From assembly GCA_003290165.1 (NCBI GenBank), contig QNQO01000644.1, forward strand, positions 248,001 to 312,000: 64,000 nucleotides of DNA, read 5' to 3'. Every line of letters begins with the position of its first letter. Within the stretch, counting starts at the first letter, position 1. Made by a program: the position numbers and the translations under genes. The notes under the pieces were generated by a model. That model had not been told where the DNA came from. It ran no database searches and was given only the letters and a program-made list of their open reading frames with translations. The DNA is from Berberis thunbergii (lineage: Eukaryota; Streptophyta; Magnoliopsida; Ranunculales; Berberidaceae). Below, in pieces: positions 22,071 to 32,879 of the stretch.

Positions 22071-23872
22071 TGTAACAACTGAATTTTTACTTTGTACCAC
22101 CACGGTAGTACTTATTAATGTGGTGGTGGCATATAGCCATTTTCTCTTTTGTTAGGCTATGTTTGTTTTCTCTGTTTTTTTTTCTTCATTATTATCATCA
22201 GAGCAAGAAGAGTTGTTTGGTCAATTAGATCTAAGAAGTAGAGAGAGCTTGAGAGGGAGAATTGGAGGTTTGAGTTGTTTGATCTTGATGAGGATGAATC
22301 TTATGCTTTGAGGAGTCTTTATTGGTGATTAGATCAGTGATAGATCGGTGAGTAGATCGAAACTTTCACTCTTTTGATTTCATGATTTAAGCTTTCTTGT
22401 TCTAAATTTGAAGATTTTGCTAATGAGTAACCTAGTATCTTCCCGGAATTGTAGTTTTTGAATCTTTTAGTATTTTTGTTTTTTATTTCTTCCAGTTGAA
22501 AGATGAAGGTGAGATCTTTCCATAGGTAGCTTATATGTAAGATTTTGATAAGTATTGAAGAAGTTATAGGTCTTGGAAGTTGGTGTGTTGAAATCTGTTT
22601 TGCTGAAATTTTAAGTCTAACTATAAATCGTGAGGAACAGGGGGTAAAGATTTGGTTTTATTTTCTGGTATTGAATGGTTTTCGATATAAATCGAACATG
22701 TTTAACAAGTTAAAGGTAAGGGCTTTCCAATGGTATAAAGTTTTCAGGATTTGGTTGAATATTGCGAGTTGTGTGTGTGATTGAAGGTGCTATGTTACTG
22801 TAAAATTCTGATCTGAGGTTGAAGATGATGATGTCATGCTGACGTCATCTGTTTGACCCGATTTTGACCCAACTTTGACTGATCATAGAAGTTGATGTAT
22901 AACTATGTTTTTATCACCGTTTTCACCGTTGTGACTACCGTGAAATTATTAAATTTTAGAATAAATTTATTTCACATTTTACAATATTTTTATTTTGGCA
23001 ATAAAGTGTCTCGAGATGCGTGTTTCAAGTACAGGTTGAGTATTGAATATTGTGCCTCATATATGTGACTGTGAAATTTAGAATTTAATTCCTCTAATGG
23101 AATTATAGAACAATGCTACTTGATTAGTGTTGAGAATCTTGAGTTTGACATGAATACCCTACTCCGGTGTTTGCAATGTACAGAGTGGTACATTATGGCC
23201 ATAGATGCCTTGTGAAATCCGTACATAGTGAGTTGTACGGTGACTGTCTCCAAAAGGGGAAAACTAAGCCAAATCTTTACCCCCTGTTCCTCACGATTTA
23301 TAGTTAGACTTAAAATTTCAGCAAAACAGATTTCAACACACCAACTTCCAAGACCTATAACTTCTTCAATACTTATCAAAATCTTACATATAAGCTACCT
23401 ATGGAAAGATCTCACCTTCATCTTTCAACTGGAAGAAATAAAAAACAAAAATACTAAAATAATCAAAAACTACAATTCCGGGAAGATACTAGGTTACTCA
23501 TTAGCAAAATCCTCAAATTTAGAACAAGAAAGCTTAAATCATGAAATCAAAAGAGTGAAAGTTTCGATCTACTCACCGATCTATCAATGAACTAATCACC
23601 AATAAGGACTCCTCAAAGCATAAGATTCATCCTCATCAAGATCAAGCAACTCCAAACAACTCAAACCTCCAATTCTCCCTCTCAAACTCTCTCTACTTCT
23701 CTCTACTTCTTAGATCTAATTGACCAAACAACTCTTCTTGCTCTGATGATAATAATGAAGAAAAAAAACAGAGAAAACAAACATAGCCTAACAAAAGAGA
23801 AAATGGCTATATGCCACCACCACATTAATAAGTACTATCGCGGTGGTACAAAGTAAAAATTCAGTTGTTACA
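22071..23872. mobile_element. Foldback element with about 590-bp terminal inverted repeats
   Basis: The left arm (22071-22655) and right arm (23269-23872) are near-perfect reverse complements. The ends read TGTAACAACTGAATTTTTAC at the left and GTAAAAATTCAGTTGTTACA at the right. The short ORF in each arm translates to the same MISIEEVIGLGSWCVEICFA and then 17 further identical residues. Small differences exist: ACCACGGTAGT against the complement of ACTATCGCGGT, and an extra CTCTCTACTT duplication in the right arm. The non-symmetrical middle is about 610 bp. TGAAC flanks both ends (22066-22070 and 23873-23877), a 5-bp target-site duplication. No transposase is seen. TG..CA ends with a 5-bp duplication resemble an LTR-type integrase product more than hAT or Mutator. 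Confidence 0.85.
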
Positions 23873-24262
23873 TGAACTTAGCTAGGGAACCATGTTTTGC
23901 AACTAGGATGATGTGGCACGATCAGATGAGGTTTTACAACCACGAGATACGTATAAACAATTTGGGGATTTCATAATTCTTCCAAGATCAGGCCATGTCA
24001 CCCCTGATTGCAGAATCTAGTTGCAAAAAATTGGTTTCCTAGTATTTTTGTAATGTTTTTTTATTTTGGAAGGCAATTTTTTTTTTTGTAATGTTTTATG
24101 AAAGAGTAGAACCAAAAAAAAGAAAAGGAAAACAACAGAATGTATGAAGATGAAATGGCTAACTATTCTTCAAATGATTAGGTATATAACATCGGGTTGT
24201 AAAAAAGAAAGCGTGTTTGTTCATAGCTTTAATGGTCAGGTTGTAAATGCTTTGTAAAGTAG

Positions 24263-24475
24263 ATGTGCAAATTGAATTTTTTGCCTAATAAAATTGTTAG
24301 AGCTGATAAAGTGACTTCTTTCAAGGAATATTTCTCTGATGACAGAAGATACGTTGAGCTTATAAAGAGGCCTCTTTCAAGCTCTATTTCTTTGCAGACA
24401 GAGGATGGGGAATTTTTCCTAACTGGGAGGTATACGTCTGATGTTGCGCTTAAACTGAAGGTGATTGCATTTGTT
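24263..24475 (+). pseudogene. Exon-like fragment of unknown origin
   Basis: The frame is protein-like over about 70 codons: NKIVRADKVTSFKEYFSDDR, RYVELIKRPLSSSIS, LQTEDGEFFLTGRYTSDVAL, and then LKLKG or LKLK|GTGATT, where a GT donor follows AAG at 24472-24477. I do not recognise the family, and no partner exon was found in either direction. It may be a stranded exon of a gene disrupted by surrounding insertions. Confidence 0.3.
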
Positions 24476-24739
24476 CCTAAGACAAATAACCATGCACCGT
24501 GTTTTCTAAACTTTACCTCGATATGTTATTGAACCAAAGTTATGCCAGTTACAATTAAGATAAAAACCATTCTATGAAGGACCAAGCAATTGATGAAAGT
24601 GTGCGATGCATGCGTTTGAAAGCTAGTCAGGAGTAAAGGCCCATCTATCTCAAGGATGTAAAAATAACTTTGATCAAGGAACTTTATAAAGTAAGAGAAG
24701 TTACCATTTAACCAAGCACAGCTAAATCAATTGACAAAC

Positions 24740-27298
24740 TCAATCTCGCTGCCCGGATTGATCTCTAGCACCGTTATCATACCTAACCCTCCTAGCATCC
24801 GTCTCTTTCTCCCTTGCACGTCCCCTACTCACATCTTCTTGATCCCTTCCTCTTTTTCTGCTTCCACGTTCTTCTTGATCCCCCCTAGCATCAGTCTCTT
24901 GCTCTCTTATGGGTCTCCTACTCACTTCTTCTTCTCGATCCCTTCCTCTTCTTCCACGTTCTTCTTGATCCCCTTCTCGTCTTCTGCTCCCAAGTTTTTC
25001 TGGATCACCCCTAGCATTGGTGTTCTTCTCTCTTGCCTGTCTCCTACTAACATCTTCTTCTTGATCCCTTCCTCCTTTTCTGATTCCATGTTCTTGATCC
25101 TCTTCTTGTCTTCTACTCCCATGTTCTTCTAGATCCCCTCTTCGTCGTTTGCTTTCATGTTCACCCTGTCTTTTAAATCCACGTTCTTCTTGATCTGCTC
25201 CTTGTTTTATCCCATATTCTTCTTCATCTCGTTGACGCCTTTTGCTTCCTTGTTCTCCATCTTTTAGATGCCTTTTGCTTCCACGCTCTTCCTCATCCCT
25301 TTCATGCGTCCTCTCATGTAACTCTTCACCTTTTTCACGATTTCTTCGACCATGGTCCATTTTACCTCTCTCACGCCTTCCGCTATCATATGGTTCTTCA
25401 TTCCTCTCATCTTTTCTACTTCCATGTTCTTCTCTTTCACCCCTTTTCCGCTGTATATTTTCACCACCTTCATCCTTCCCTTGCCTTCTGCTTTGACGCA
25501 CTACTTTTTCATCCTTTTCACGCATTTCTTTTTCATACCTTTCCTGCAGTCTTCTTCCACGCTCTTTAGGACTCTCATCTTCTAGTTTCCTCTTTCCCCT
25601 TGTTTCCCGAATCCCATGACCCTCGTCATCAGTGTCCCTCCTTGACCCTGTAACATTACTTTTTCTTTCTAAAACTTCATCCTCGGGTTGTCTAGAATTT
25701 TTTGATACAACACTTGCTCTTTTTATTTGCTGACTTCGACCCATCCTAGAATCAGATTTGGCATATCTGGACTTGATCTTGCTACGTTGATCACGGTCAC
25801 TGTCACTGGTATCTGAACTGCTATCGTCACTGCTGTAACCGGAATCATCAGTGTCACTGCTACCACTATTCTCACTGTCATCTGTTGAAGAATCCGGTTG
25901 TCGTCTTGTGCTCTTGTGGTTTCTCACCTTGCTTCTTGTATCTGGTAGGTCACTATCATCATCTGAGACGTCCTCATCAGTATCTTGCCTTCTCTTCTCC
26001 TTGGTATTCTTCCTCAACCTATCAGAATGAGACACGTACTTTCTGCTGCTTTTCCCAAATTGTTTCTTGTCATATCCAGATTCCCTTCTACGAGGTTCAG
26101 CATCAGAATCATCTTGTTTTGGTTCAAGTTTCTTCTGTTTTCCAACTATAACTTGTGTTTTTCCATGTCTATCCTCGGAATCATGCCTGCTGCTCGTCTT
26201 AGAATGCTGTCTCCCTGATTGACCTTTGTGCTTTCTCTCATCCAAATTCCTCTCTGTCTTAGTAACTCTCTTTCCATTATCTTCACTGTCAGAACCAGAG
26301 TCATCAGTGTCATGCCTTCCCCTATCCTTGCGCCCCTTCAAAATTTTGTGTTTGCGCCTATCAGAATCTCTTTCTGAATCACTGCTCTGACTACCATTAC
26401 GGTGCTTCTTATTTGATATTCTAGTAGGCTTTGGACTCCTATCAGAATCAGATGAGCTACTCTGGTGCCTTGTCTTTATGTTATCTTTCCGATTGTGATG
26501 CCTTGATTTCTCTACTTCAATTTTCTGCTCATCCTCAATCTTCTTCAGACCTTTCTTTGGAACATCTTGTTCAGCCGCCAGAATATTGTCCTGGAACTCA
26601 AGGTCATCTTCTGGATCATTATTTATGTGGTCTTCTTCTTTTAGTTTCTCATCATCATCATCATCATCATCACCACCACCACCTTGTTGTTCTTGAGCTT
26701 CAGAGGTTTCATCAACTTTCTTTATCCCAAGGGCAGCCCTCAAGGTTTCCATTTGCTTCTCCTTTCTCGCTGCAATCTGATGGGTCTGTGTGTCCGATAC
26801 CCTGACATCACCAAAGATGCTTAAGCTTAAGCACACACATATATATATATAATATAAGCCAATGTAAACTTAACTTTATCTTCTTATGAAACATGGAAAC
26901 CATACACAACAAGTAATTTCGATGAACAATAAACAAATTAGAAAGTAAAGTAGTAGTAGTTACTTATTGTTAAAGGAATTTGTGGCAGCATCAGCATCAG
27001 CAGCGGCAGATTCGAGAGATGCCCTGGCCTCCTGAAGCTTGAGAGAGATCTCATGATCAGTGTAACCCTGGTCAGCAAGCTTATCTTCGAGTACGAGAAG
27101 TTTGAGCTGAATCTGGCGCTTCCTATCATGCTCAAGGATATCCTTGTTAGCCTTCTTAACACCAGCAGTGCCTTGATCCCCTTCAAAACCCTTGCTTTCG
27201 ATCTTCCCACTCTTTGGCCTCACAAAGAACTTGTTCGTCTGGATGTATCCGTTCGTCCCTGATCCCCTTGGGGTTTGCAATCCGATGCCGTTGTACAT
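24740..27298 (-). CDS. CWC21/SRRM2-like pre-mRNA splicing factor with long charged repeat tail
   Basis: Proteins with a CWF21 domain (yeast Cwc21, animal SRRM2) bind the spliceosome near Prp8 and Snu114. Two exons on the minus strand join in frame: 27298-26964 and 26801-24740 (AA|G GTA), 798 aa predicted, with a 162-bp intron. The start [18 protein letters not shown] is the conserved N-terminus of the family. Residues about 55-100 ([40 protein letters not shown]) form the CWF21 helix pair. The second exon opens with [20 protein letters not shown]. The remaining 600 or so residues are low complexity: an acidic Asp run (D7 near residue 150), SDSD and [12 protein letters not shown] segments, then degenerate ERGSRRR, REREEH and DARGDQEE repeats, typical of an RS/RE/RD-rich disordered tail. 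No break is visible. Arabidopsis has a comparable gene, but I do not assign a symbol. Confidence 0.88.
24830..25330 (-). repeat. Coding minisatellite in the splicing-factor tail
   Basis: Degenerate units built on GA(A/G)GAACGTGG.AGCAGA, encoding EERGSRR/EEHGSRR and variants, follow each other through the last part of exon 2. The spacing varies, so unit number may vary between alleles. Confidence 0.6.
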
Positions 27299-27610
27299 GA
27301 TACTATTTGATTGCGATGATGAAATTAATTAATTCCCTATAAGAAAATAAAATCAAAGATTGAAATTACACAGCAGCGACGCGATAATAATCAGTCAGAT
27401 CTATGAGACAAACAACAAAGCAGAGAATACAAAAAGTATATTAGATTGATTTGCTTCATTGAAGAAGAATGATTGAGTGAGTGCACAAACCCTAATAGCC
27501 CGTCCTTTTTCCTTCTCTCTCTCTCTCTCTTTCCGCTGTTGCGTTTTCGGTGAAATCGAGCGAGAGATAAGATGGAGCAACAACTTCCTATTTTAAAAGC
27601 GAAATTCTAA

Positions 27611-27690
27611 TTGTCGAGGAAGTGGGCGAGGAAACCAGCGAGGAAAGGGAGGTGGCGGGGGGTGAACCGTTCACCCCCTCGGGATGTGTG
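27611..27690. mobile_element. Half copy of the TGTCGAGG MITE family
   Basis: TGTCGAGGAAGTGGGCGAGG, then AAACCAGCGAGGAAAGGGAG and GTGGCGGGG..GAACCGTTCACC closely follow the left half of the element at 4032. The complementary right arm is missing, so it is a truncated or solo arm. It lies about 310 bp upstream of the splicing-factor start. Confidence 0.55.
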
Positions 27691-27846
27691 CTGTCGGTGC
27701 AACTTGGATGGACTAACCCAAGCCCAACCTCACAATTTTGGCCCATCAATTAACAAGACAATCATTATTATATAAAAATTTTCTTACATTTCTCCATTTT
27801 CTCCAAAGAGTTGTAAAGATCTATTTCATCTTCCGTGAACTCTTTA

Positions 27847-29905
27847 AAAAAAATCAAAAGCATCAACTTTAAGCCATTCATTGGTGTAAATAAGAGCCTC
27901 CACCGTTTTAGGAGTCAAACAGGCCTTAAAAGGATCCACAACTCTTTTTTCCGGCACTAAAGGCGGCTTCCGAAGCCACACTTGAAACCAGAACCTTAAA
28001 CACGTCCCTTGCAACCTTAGAAAGGATGGGGAACCTTGAAGAGTTATCTTTCCACCATTTTAGTAAATTAAATGCTAAATTCTTTGGATTTTCAAATGCC
28101 TCTGCTAAATACTTATCAACTTCATTTGTAATATGAACCATATCCTTCTCTTTTCTTATTTTCATAAAACCATCTAATAATGGATCACTCCCTTCTTAAT
28201 TTTCAATGTCACCATTCTCATCCGAAACCTCTGAATAAGCATGTGGTTGATTTGGATTATCATTTTTATACACTCCATACAAGCGTATTAATAGATTTCT
28301 CACCCCTAGTGTTAACTCATCTGCCTTCCAAGAATCTTCAACTAAGAATTATAACCCGTAATTTATGTAGTCAAGTTTGTTAACGAGGATCAAGAGCTAC
28401 CACCACAAGCATAACTTGATTTACATCTTTTATACTTCCCTAATACTTGTCAAACTTTAATTTCATGGAACTTGCAACCCTTTTCATAAAGGGATCACCA
28501 TTTCTCATTGTGGACTTTAAATCTTCCACAATCTTGAACATTTCTTGGAATGGTGCATTGGTCGTCACCTTTTGGTAACAACTAAACTTCAAAGTAGCCT
28601 CATAAAACTTCTTCAAAAACTTGACAAAAGCCTTCGCATACAACCAATCCGTGGCACATGGGATTTCAACTCTTTCTTTCTCACCTCCCTCAACCATTCT
28701 TTTCTCATTTCTTGGTTTCTCACAATGGTCATCACCACAACTAAAGTAAGAAATAAAGTCCATATCCTCCTCCGCCAACCTTTCAAAGGCCTTTTGTGCT
28801 TTTAAAGCCGCCTCTAACAATAAGTAAGTGGAATTCCACCTAGTTTTACACTCCAATGGCAAAAGACATTTGTTTTTAATGGCTAAATATTGCCTAAATC
28901 TTTCCAACCTAGTAGGGGATGACCTCGTGTACTTGCAAGCCCTACGAATACTCTTAATAGAAGTGTGCAACTCAACCAATCCAACACAAACAATCAAATT
29001 GATGATGTGAGCACAACACCCCATATGCAAAAGCTCTCCATCCAACAAAAGTGTATTCCACCCATTCAATTGCCTATTCATATGCCTAACAACACCATCA
29101 TTTGAACTAGCATTATCAAGAGTAATAGTGAATACCCTATCTATGCCCCAATCCCTCAAACACCTCTCTAAAAATTCCCCAACAGCATCCCCAAAATGGT
29201 TGATAATTTGACAAAAATTGATAACTCTTTTATGCACATTCCAACCATCATCAATAAAATGGGCGGTTATGGCCATATAATTAACATTTTGGATTGAAGT
29301 CCATGTGTCGGTGGTGAGAAAAACTCTTTGATTGTTTTGAGATATGACACTTGATCTTGGCCTTTTTTCTTCTTTAAAAATAGACCACACATCTCTAGCA
29401 ACGGTTTTACGAAACGGTGGATCAAACATAGGTTGTGCCTCCTTCATAAATCGCTTAAATCCTATCCCTTCCACATGCTTAAAGGGAAGCTCATCAATAA
29501 TAAACATTTCCACACACTTCCTTCTACACGTCTCCTTATTAAATGAGTGTGAAACTGGGGTATCCTTATTATCAAAAGAAATGACTTTTTGGTTACTTGC
29601 GACTGTTAAAGGAGATTTTGGACAAGACACACGTAAATGTCTAAGTAGGCTAGATGTACCATTTACTTGAGTATTGCATGCCAAATCACTTTTACAATGC
29701 ATACAAATGGCCCTCTCCCCATACCTCTGATGTTTTTGTTGTAGAAGAAGGGGGGAAGTCCTCCCGCTTGAGTAGGAGGTGGATTTTGAGATGATGATCC
29801 CTATTGAATAGGTGGTGCATTTTAAAATGGTTCATCTTGAGATAATGGTGTATCTTGAGTTTGTGGTGACGATGATGAACTTGGAGTTGTTGAAACACCT
29901 TCCAT
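27847..29905 (-). pseudogene. hAT-family transposase (zf-BED / RICESLEEPER-like), degenerate
   Basis: hAT transposases cut and paste DNA through an RNase H-like core with a C-terminal dimerisation domain. The minus strand shows these parts in order. There is a start at 29905 (MEGVSTTPSS) with a stop soon after. A BED zinc finger follows (ERAICMHCKSDLACNT with LLRHLRVSC). The core ORF is 29702-28440, with FLTTDTWTSIQNVNYMAITA, TLDNASSNDGV, HMGCCAHIINLIV and LECKTRWNSTYLLLEAALKA. After FDKY a TAG replaces an expected codon, followed by VNQVMLVVVALDPR and more stops. The frame reopens at 28165-27926 with NPKNLAFNLLKWWKDNSSRF, LSKVARDVFKVLVSSVASEA and AFSAGKK (hATC). An extra base in an A run shifts the frame before VVDPFKACLTPKTVEALIY. 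At least two frameshifts and several stops mean it is inactive. Confidence 0.85.
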
Positions 29906-30805
29906 GGTTGAGCGCCTTGCGCTTAACCTAAATCACATCAATAATAGTCATTTATTATTTACAAACATTTAAGAAACTAAAAAATAATCTAATAAAAATG
30001 CACAATGTCAGGAAAAAAAAACACTCGACATTTTTTTCCTCATTTTTGCCTAGTCACCGACAACACCAATATCGACTTATTTATAATAAGTTAATGACCT
30101 GAACAATAAAATCAAGATAAGTCTTTTGGTTGACATTATCAAAATAAGCAACGGATCAATATTGCAGAGAAATCTTTAGACTACAAATGCACTGAATCAC
30201 GCAATGTTGATACGCACAACCCTTGCATTCCAGGAATACCATTTGATGGTTGTTCTTGTTCCAAATGCAAGATACAAATACAAAGTCATTTTGGAAAGCT
30301 TGAAAGTTAACATACCTCCCAGAAATCAAGATTGGCAGCATATGTATGGTTTCTATCTATGGCAAGCTCTGGAAAATGCCAACCATTTATATGATTCCCA
30401 AACTACCAATTTATCTATCAACTTTACATATAATCAAAATTTTTTTTCTCAAAATGCACTAATAAAACCCCTTCACATGTCATCGTTTCTAGTTCAAAGA
30501 ACCTAAAGAAGTCTTTGATTGCATTTGGGTGTTCTACACCAACCATCTACTCTACTCACGAGGGATCATTTGCCTTGATAAAAAAAATGCCCTTTATATG
30601 ACTCTCTTAATAGAAAAGATACAATACATCTTTCCAGCTATGTTTTCTGTCTGGAAGTACTAAGAGCTTCATAGTTACTCAATAAGACTTTCATGAACTA
30701 GTTAAACTATTCAAAGAAGCTTCTCCTCTTTCCCATTTTGCTGGAATGGACTCAAAGGGTTCTCTTAGTTATTCTTGCATCTTTGTTTGTTCAAAGCCTG
30801 AAACA

Positions 30806-30935
30806 CTAAGCATACATCATTGATCACACACACAGCACAACAAAGCATACATCACTGATCACACACATAGCACAACAAAGCAAAACAAACATACATCACT
30901 GATCACACACACAGCACAACAAAACAAACAAACAT
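30806..30935. repeat. Minisatellite, about 40-bp units, three copies
   Basis: The unit GCATACATCA.TGATCACACAC.A followed by GCACAACAAA is repeated at about 30811, 30844 and 30889, with small spacing changes. There is no coding meaning. It lies between the hAT transposase and the hAT-like end at 31522. Confidence 0.75.
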
Positions 30936-31436
30936 ACAAAGTCTGTTTTGAGTTTTGAGCAAAGCAAAGCATACATCATACTGCATTTGTTTTTTTTTAC
31001 TCATCTTCAAACTTAAGGGAGGAGAGGAGTTGCACGGGTCGCACATAGAGGAGCTGCACAGGTCGCACAGAGAGGAGTTGTTGGAGGCGCAGTGGTCTCA
31101 GTCTTTGCACAGGGAGTCGAGGAGAAGAGGAGTACTGAGTAGCCGAGGTGGAGAGCAGTCGAGGAGTCGCAATCGCACATGAAGGAGAGGAATTGAGGAG
31201 TCGCATTTGCACAGGGAAGAGAGGAATCGATGAATCGCAGAACTGAAAGTGAAAGAAGCCGAGGAGGAGAGGGAGAGGAGTAGGGCTTAGTAATTTTTTT
31301 CAGGGTTGTATTTATTCATACCCGAACCGAGCCGGGTCGGTTACTCGACGGGTTTCAGAAAGGGTAACCGAGACTTGGACCAGAAACATCGAGCAGGGTT
31401 TTAAAACCAAAAATTTAATAATAAATAAAAACCCGA

Positions 31437-31523
31437 TCTGAATAGACCCGATCTGAATAGACCCGATCTGAATCGACCCGATCAGTCCGGTTGTCGGTTC
31501 GGTCTGAAATGCCCACCCCTAAT
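31437..31523 (-). mobile_element. hAT-type 5' terminus with subterminal repeats
   Basis: On the minus strand the end reads TAGGGGTGGGCATTTCAGAC, a common plant hAT terminal inverted repeat. Inside it are four copies of GTCGATTCAGATCGG or GTCTATTCAGATCGG (on + ACCCGATCTGAATAGACCCG), the sort of subterminal motif that hAT transposases bind. It is on the 5' side of the transposase at 29905 and in the right orientation. No partner TAGGGGTGGGCA end was found near 27700-27850, so the element seems to have lost its 3' end. Confidence 0.5.
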
Positions 31524-31902
31524 TATTATTACTAGGTTGTCAACGCGTTTTACATGCACGAATATTCATTACTTTTTTTTATTACAACCTTGTAAAAATT
31601 ATTATTGAAATTCTAAACAAAATAGTTATTTATAATTTTAAGAGCCTATGTATAGTTTACAAATAATTAATGGCTTTGAATAAATTATGTTTGGGACTTA
31701 CATATAATTAGCAATATATGAGATAAGCGGGCTTTGATCGTAAATAATCTGAATTTGGGAGGCTAAAATGTTACATATATGTAATAGTTAAATTTACAAA
31801 ATTACCACTGTCACTATTCACCTACCTATTGGTTTTTCTTGTAAATATAATAGAATTGGGAGAGTATTTTGGGCAATCCGAAAATTAGGACTAAGACATA
31901 CA

Positions 31903-31903
<1 letters not shown>

Positions 31904-31950
<47 letters not shown>
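31904..31950. repeat. (ATT)n microsatellite next to the gypsy LTR
   Basis: About 16 ATT units abut the TGATGC end of the 3' LTR at 31951. Confidence 0.95.
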
Positions 31951-31951
<1 letters not shown>

Positions 31952-32516
31952 GATGCGTCAAAAAATTGCCCTCTTGCGAGTTTGACTTGCAAAACAACTG
32001 TTAGGTTGCCAAGGACTACCTTTTTGGTGGCTGAATGCACTTCGATGCTTAAGTCAGTAACTCTGTTGGAAGAAGGAAGTAAATCTGGACAAAACTCAGT
32101 TAAAGTTGCACACCTTTGTCGAATGTTCCCTTTACCTTTTATAATGGTCATGGTTAACTCTCTGCGTGACTTGAGAATGTGAGACGCAACGGAAGGAGAT
32201 GTTTTTGTAACAGTCTCCTTCCTTATGAAGATGCATTCGTAAAGGCGTAGGTCCTTCCACAACTTTTTCTTGGTGCAAAGTTTTTTCTTGATGAGAGAAC
32301 GCGTATTGGGCCCGGATTTGGCTTCGATTCGTCTGAGCCTGGATTTAGATCCTGTTTACGTCTCCTTAGTAGTGAGCCTAGTCTGGGCCTCTATAATTTG
32401 CCTCAATCTTTCTAGGCTTTATGAGCTGGCTCAATTGATCAAGCGTTGTATTCTCATGATGGGACTTTATGCCACGTGTACGGCCGTGATGATCGATCTA
32501 TTTTGATGTATCATCA
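31951..32516 (-). repeat. 3' LTR of the gypsy element
   Basis: On + it starts TGATGCGTCA and ends GATGTATCATCA. It shares with the 5' LTR the block GGTGGC(C/T)GA.(G/T)GCACT.CGATGCT(T/A)AAGTCA (near 32025-32055 and 38690-38725). Directly beyond it (32517-32530) the minus strand reads AGAGGGAGTAGC, a polypurine tract in the expected place. Confidence 0.65.
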
Positions 32517-32530
32517 GCTACTCCCTCTAG
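32517..32530 (-). other. Polypurine tract of the gypsy element
   Basis: The minus strand reads CTAGAGGGAGTAGC immediately before the TGATGATACATC start of the 3' LTR. This is the expected primer position for plus-strand DNA synthesis. Confidence 0.5.
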
Positions 32531-32734
32531 TTAGTGGGTATGTGCAAGTATCCACTAACTGTGTGGCAATTTTGCTTTTTGATTACAACATTATGCCTTG
32601 GTTAGTGCCATTGCTATCTGTCACTGCCATTTTCTCTCCATTGTTTCATCCGCCTATTTGTTTTGGCATGATTTATGGGATTTCGTGCGATTGTAACACC
32701 TTGCACATTCTCCAATGGCGATCCTTTCGTTGCC

Positions 32735-32860
32735 CATTATTATAAAAAGAAGAGGCTTTGTGTATGCTCTTCTTTCTTCTGCATATTCTCGTTTTCTTGT
32801 TGTTAACCTTTTGATTTTTTACATTCCTATAAAAAGGAGAGGCTTTGTGTACGCTCTTGC
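32735..32860 (+). promoter_or_regulatory. Duplicated TATA-box segment ahead of the antisense ORF
   Basis: A segment of about 30 bp, TATAAAAAG(A/G)AGAGGCTTTG followed by TGTA(T/C)GCTCTT, occurs at about 32740-32770 and again at about 32827-32857. Both copies contain a strong TATAAAAA box on +, and the antisense ORF starts at 32880. The second copy is about 50 bp from that ATG, which suits a core promoter. Promoter function is inferred. Confidence 0.5.
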
Positions 32861-32879
32861 CGTTTGAGAAGCTTTCTTC

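Noticed and set aside
22545..22784. 79-codon ORF MISIEEVIGLGSW..
   Set aside because: It occurs in both arms of the foldback element and is conserved because the arms are nearly identical. The frame diverges at the arm end and no family is known, so it is not called as a gene.
24731..25132. Plus-strand ORF rich in Ser/Pro/Ile/Phe
   Set aside because: It is the complement shadow of the charged repeat tail of the splicing-factor gene on the minus strand.
26431..26805. Plus-strand ORF with a His run
   Set aside because: It is antisense to the Asp run (GAT repeats) of the splicing-factor gene.
31020..31280. GA-rich repeats encoding HGSHIEELHRSHREELLEAQ
   Set aside because: It is low-complexity purine-rich repeat sequence, with no start context or domain. 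It is not treated as a gene.
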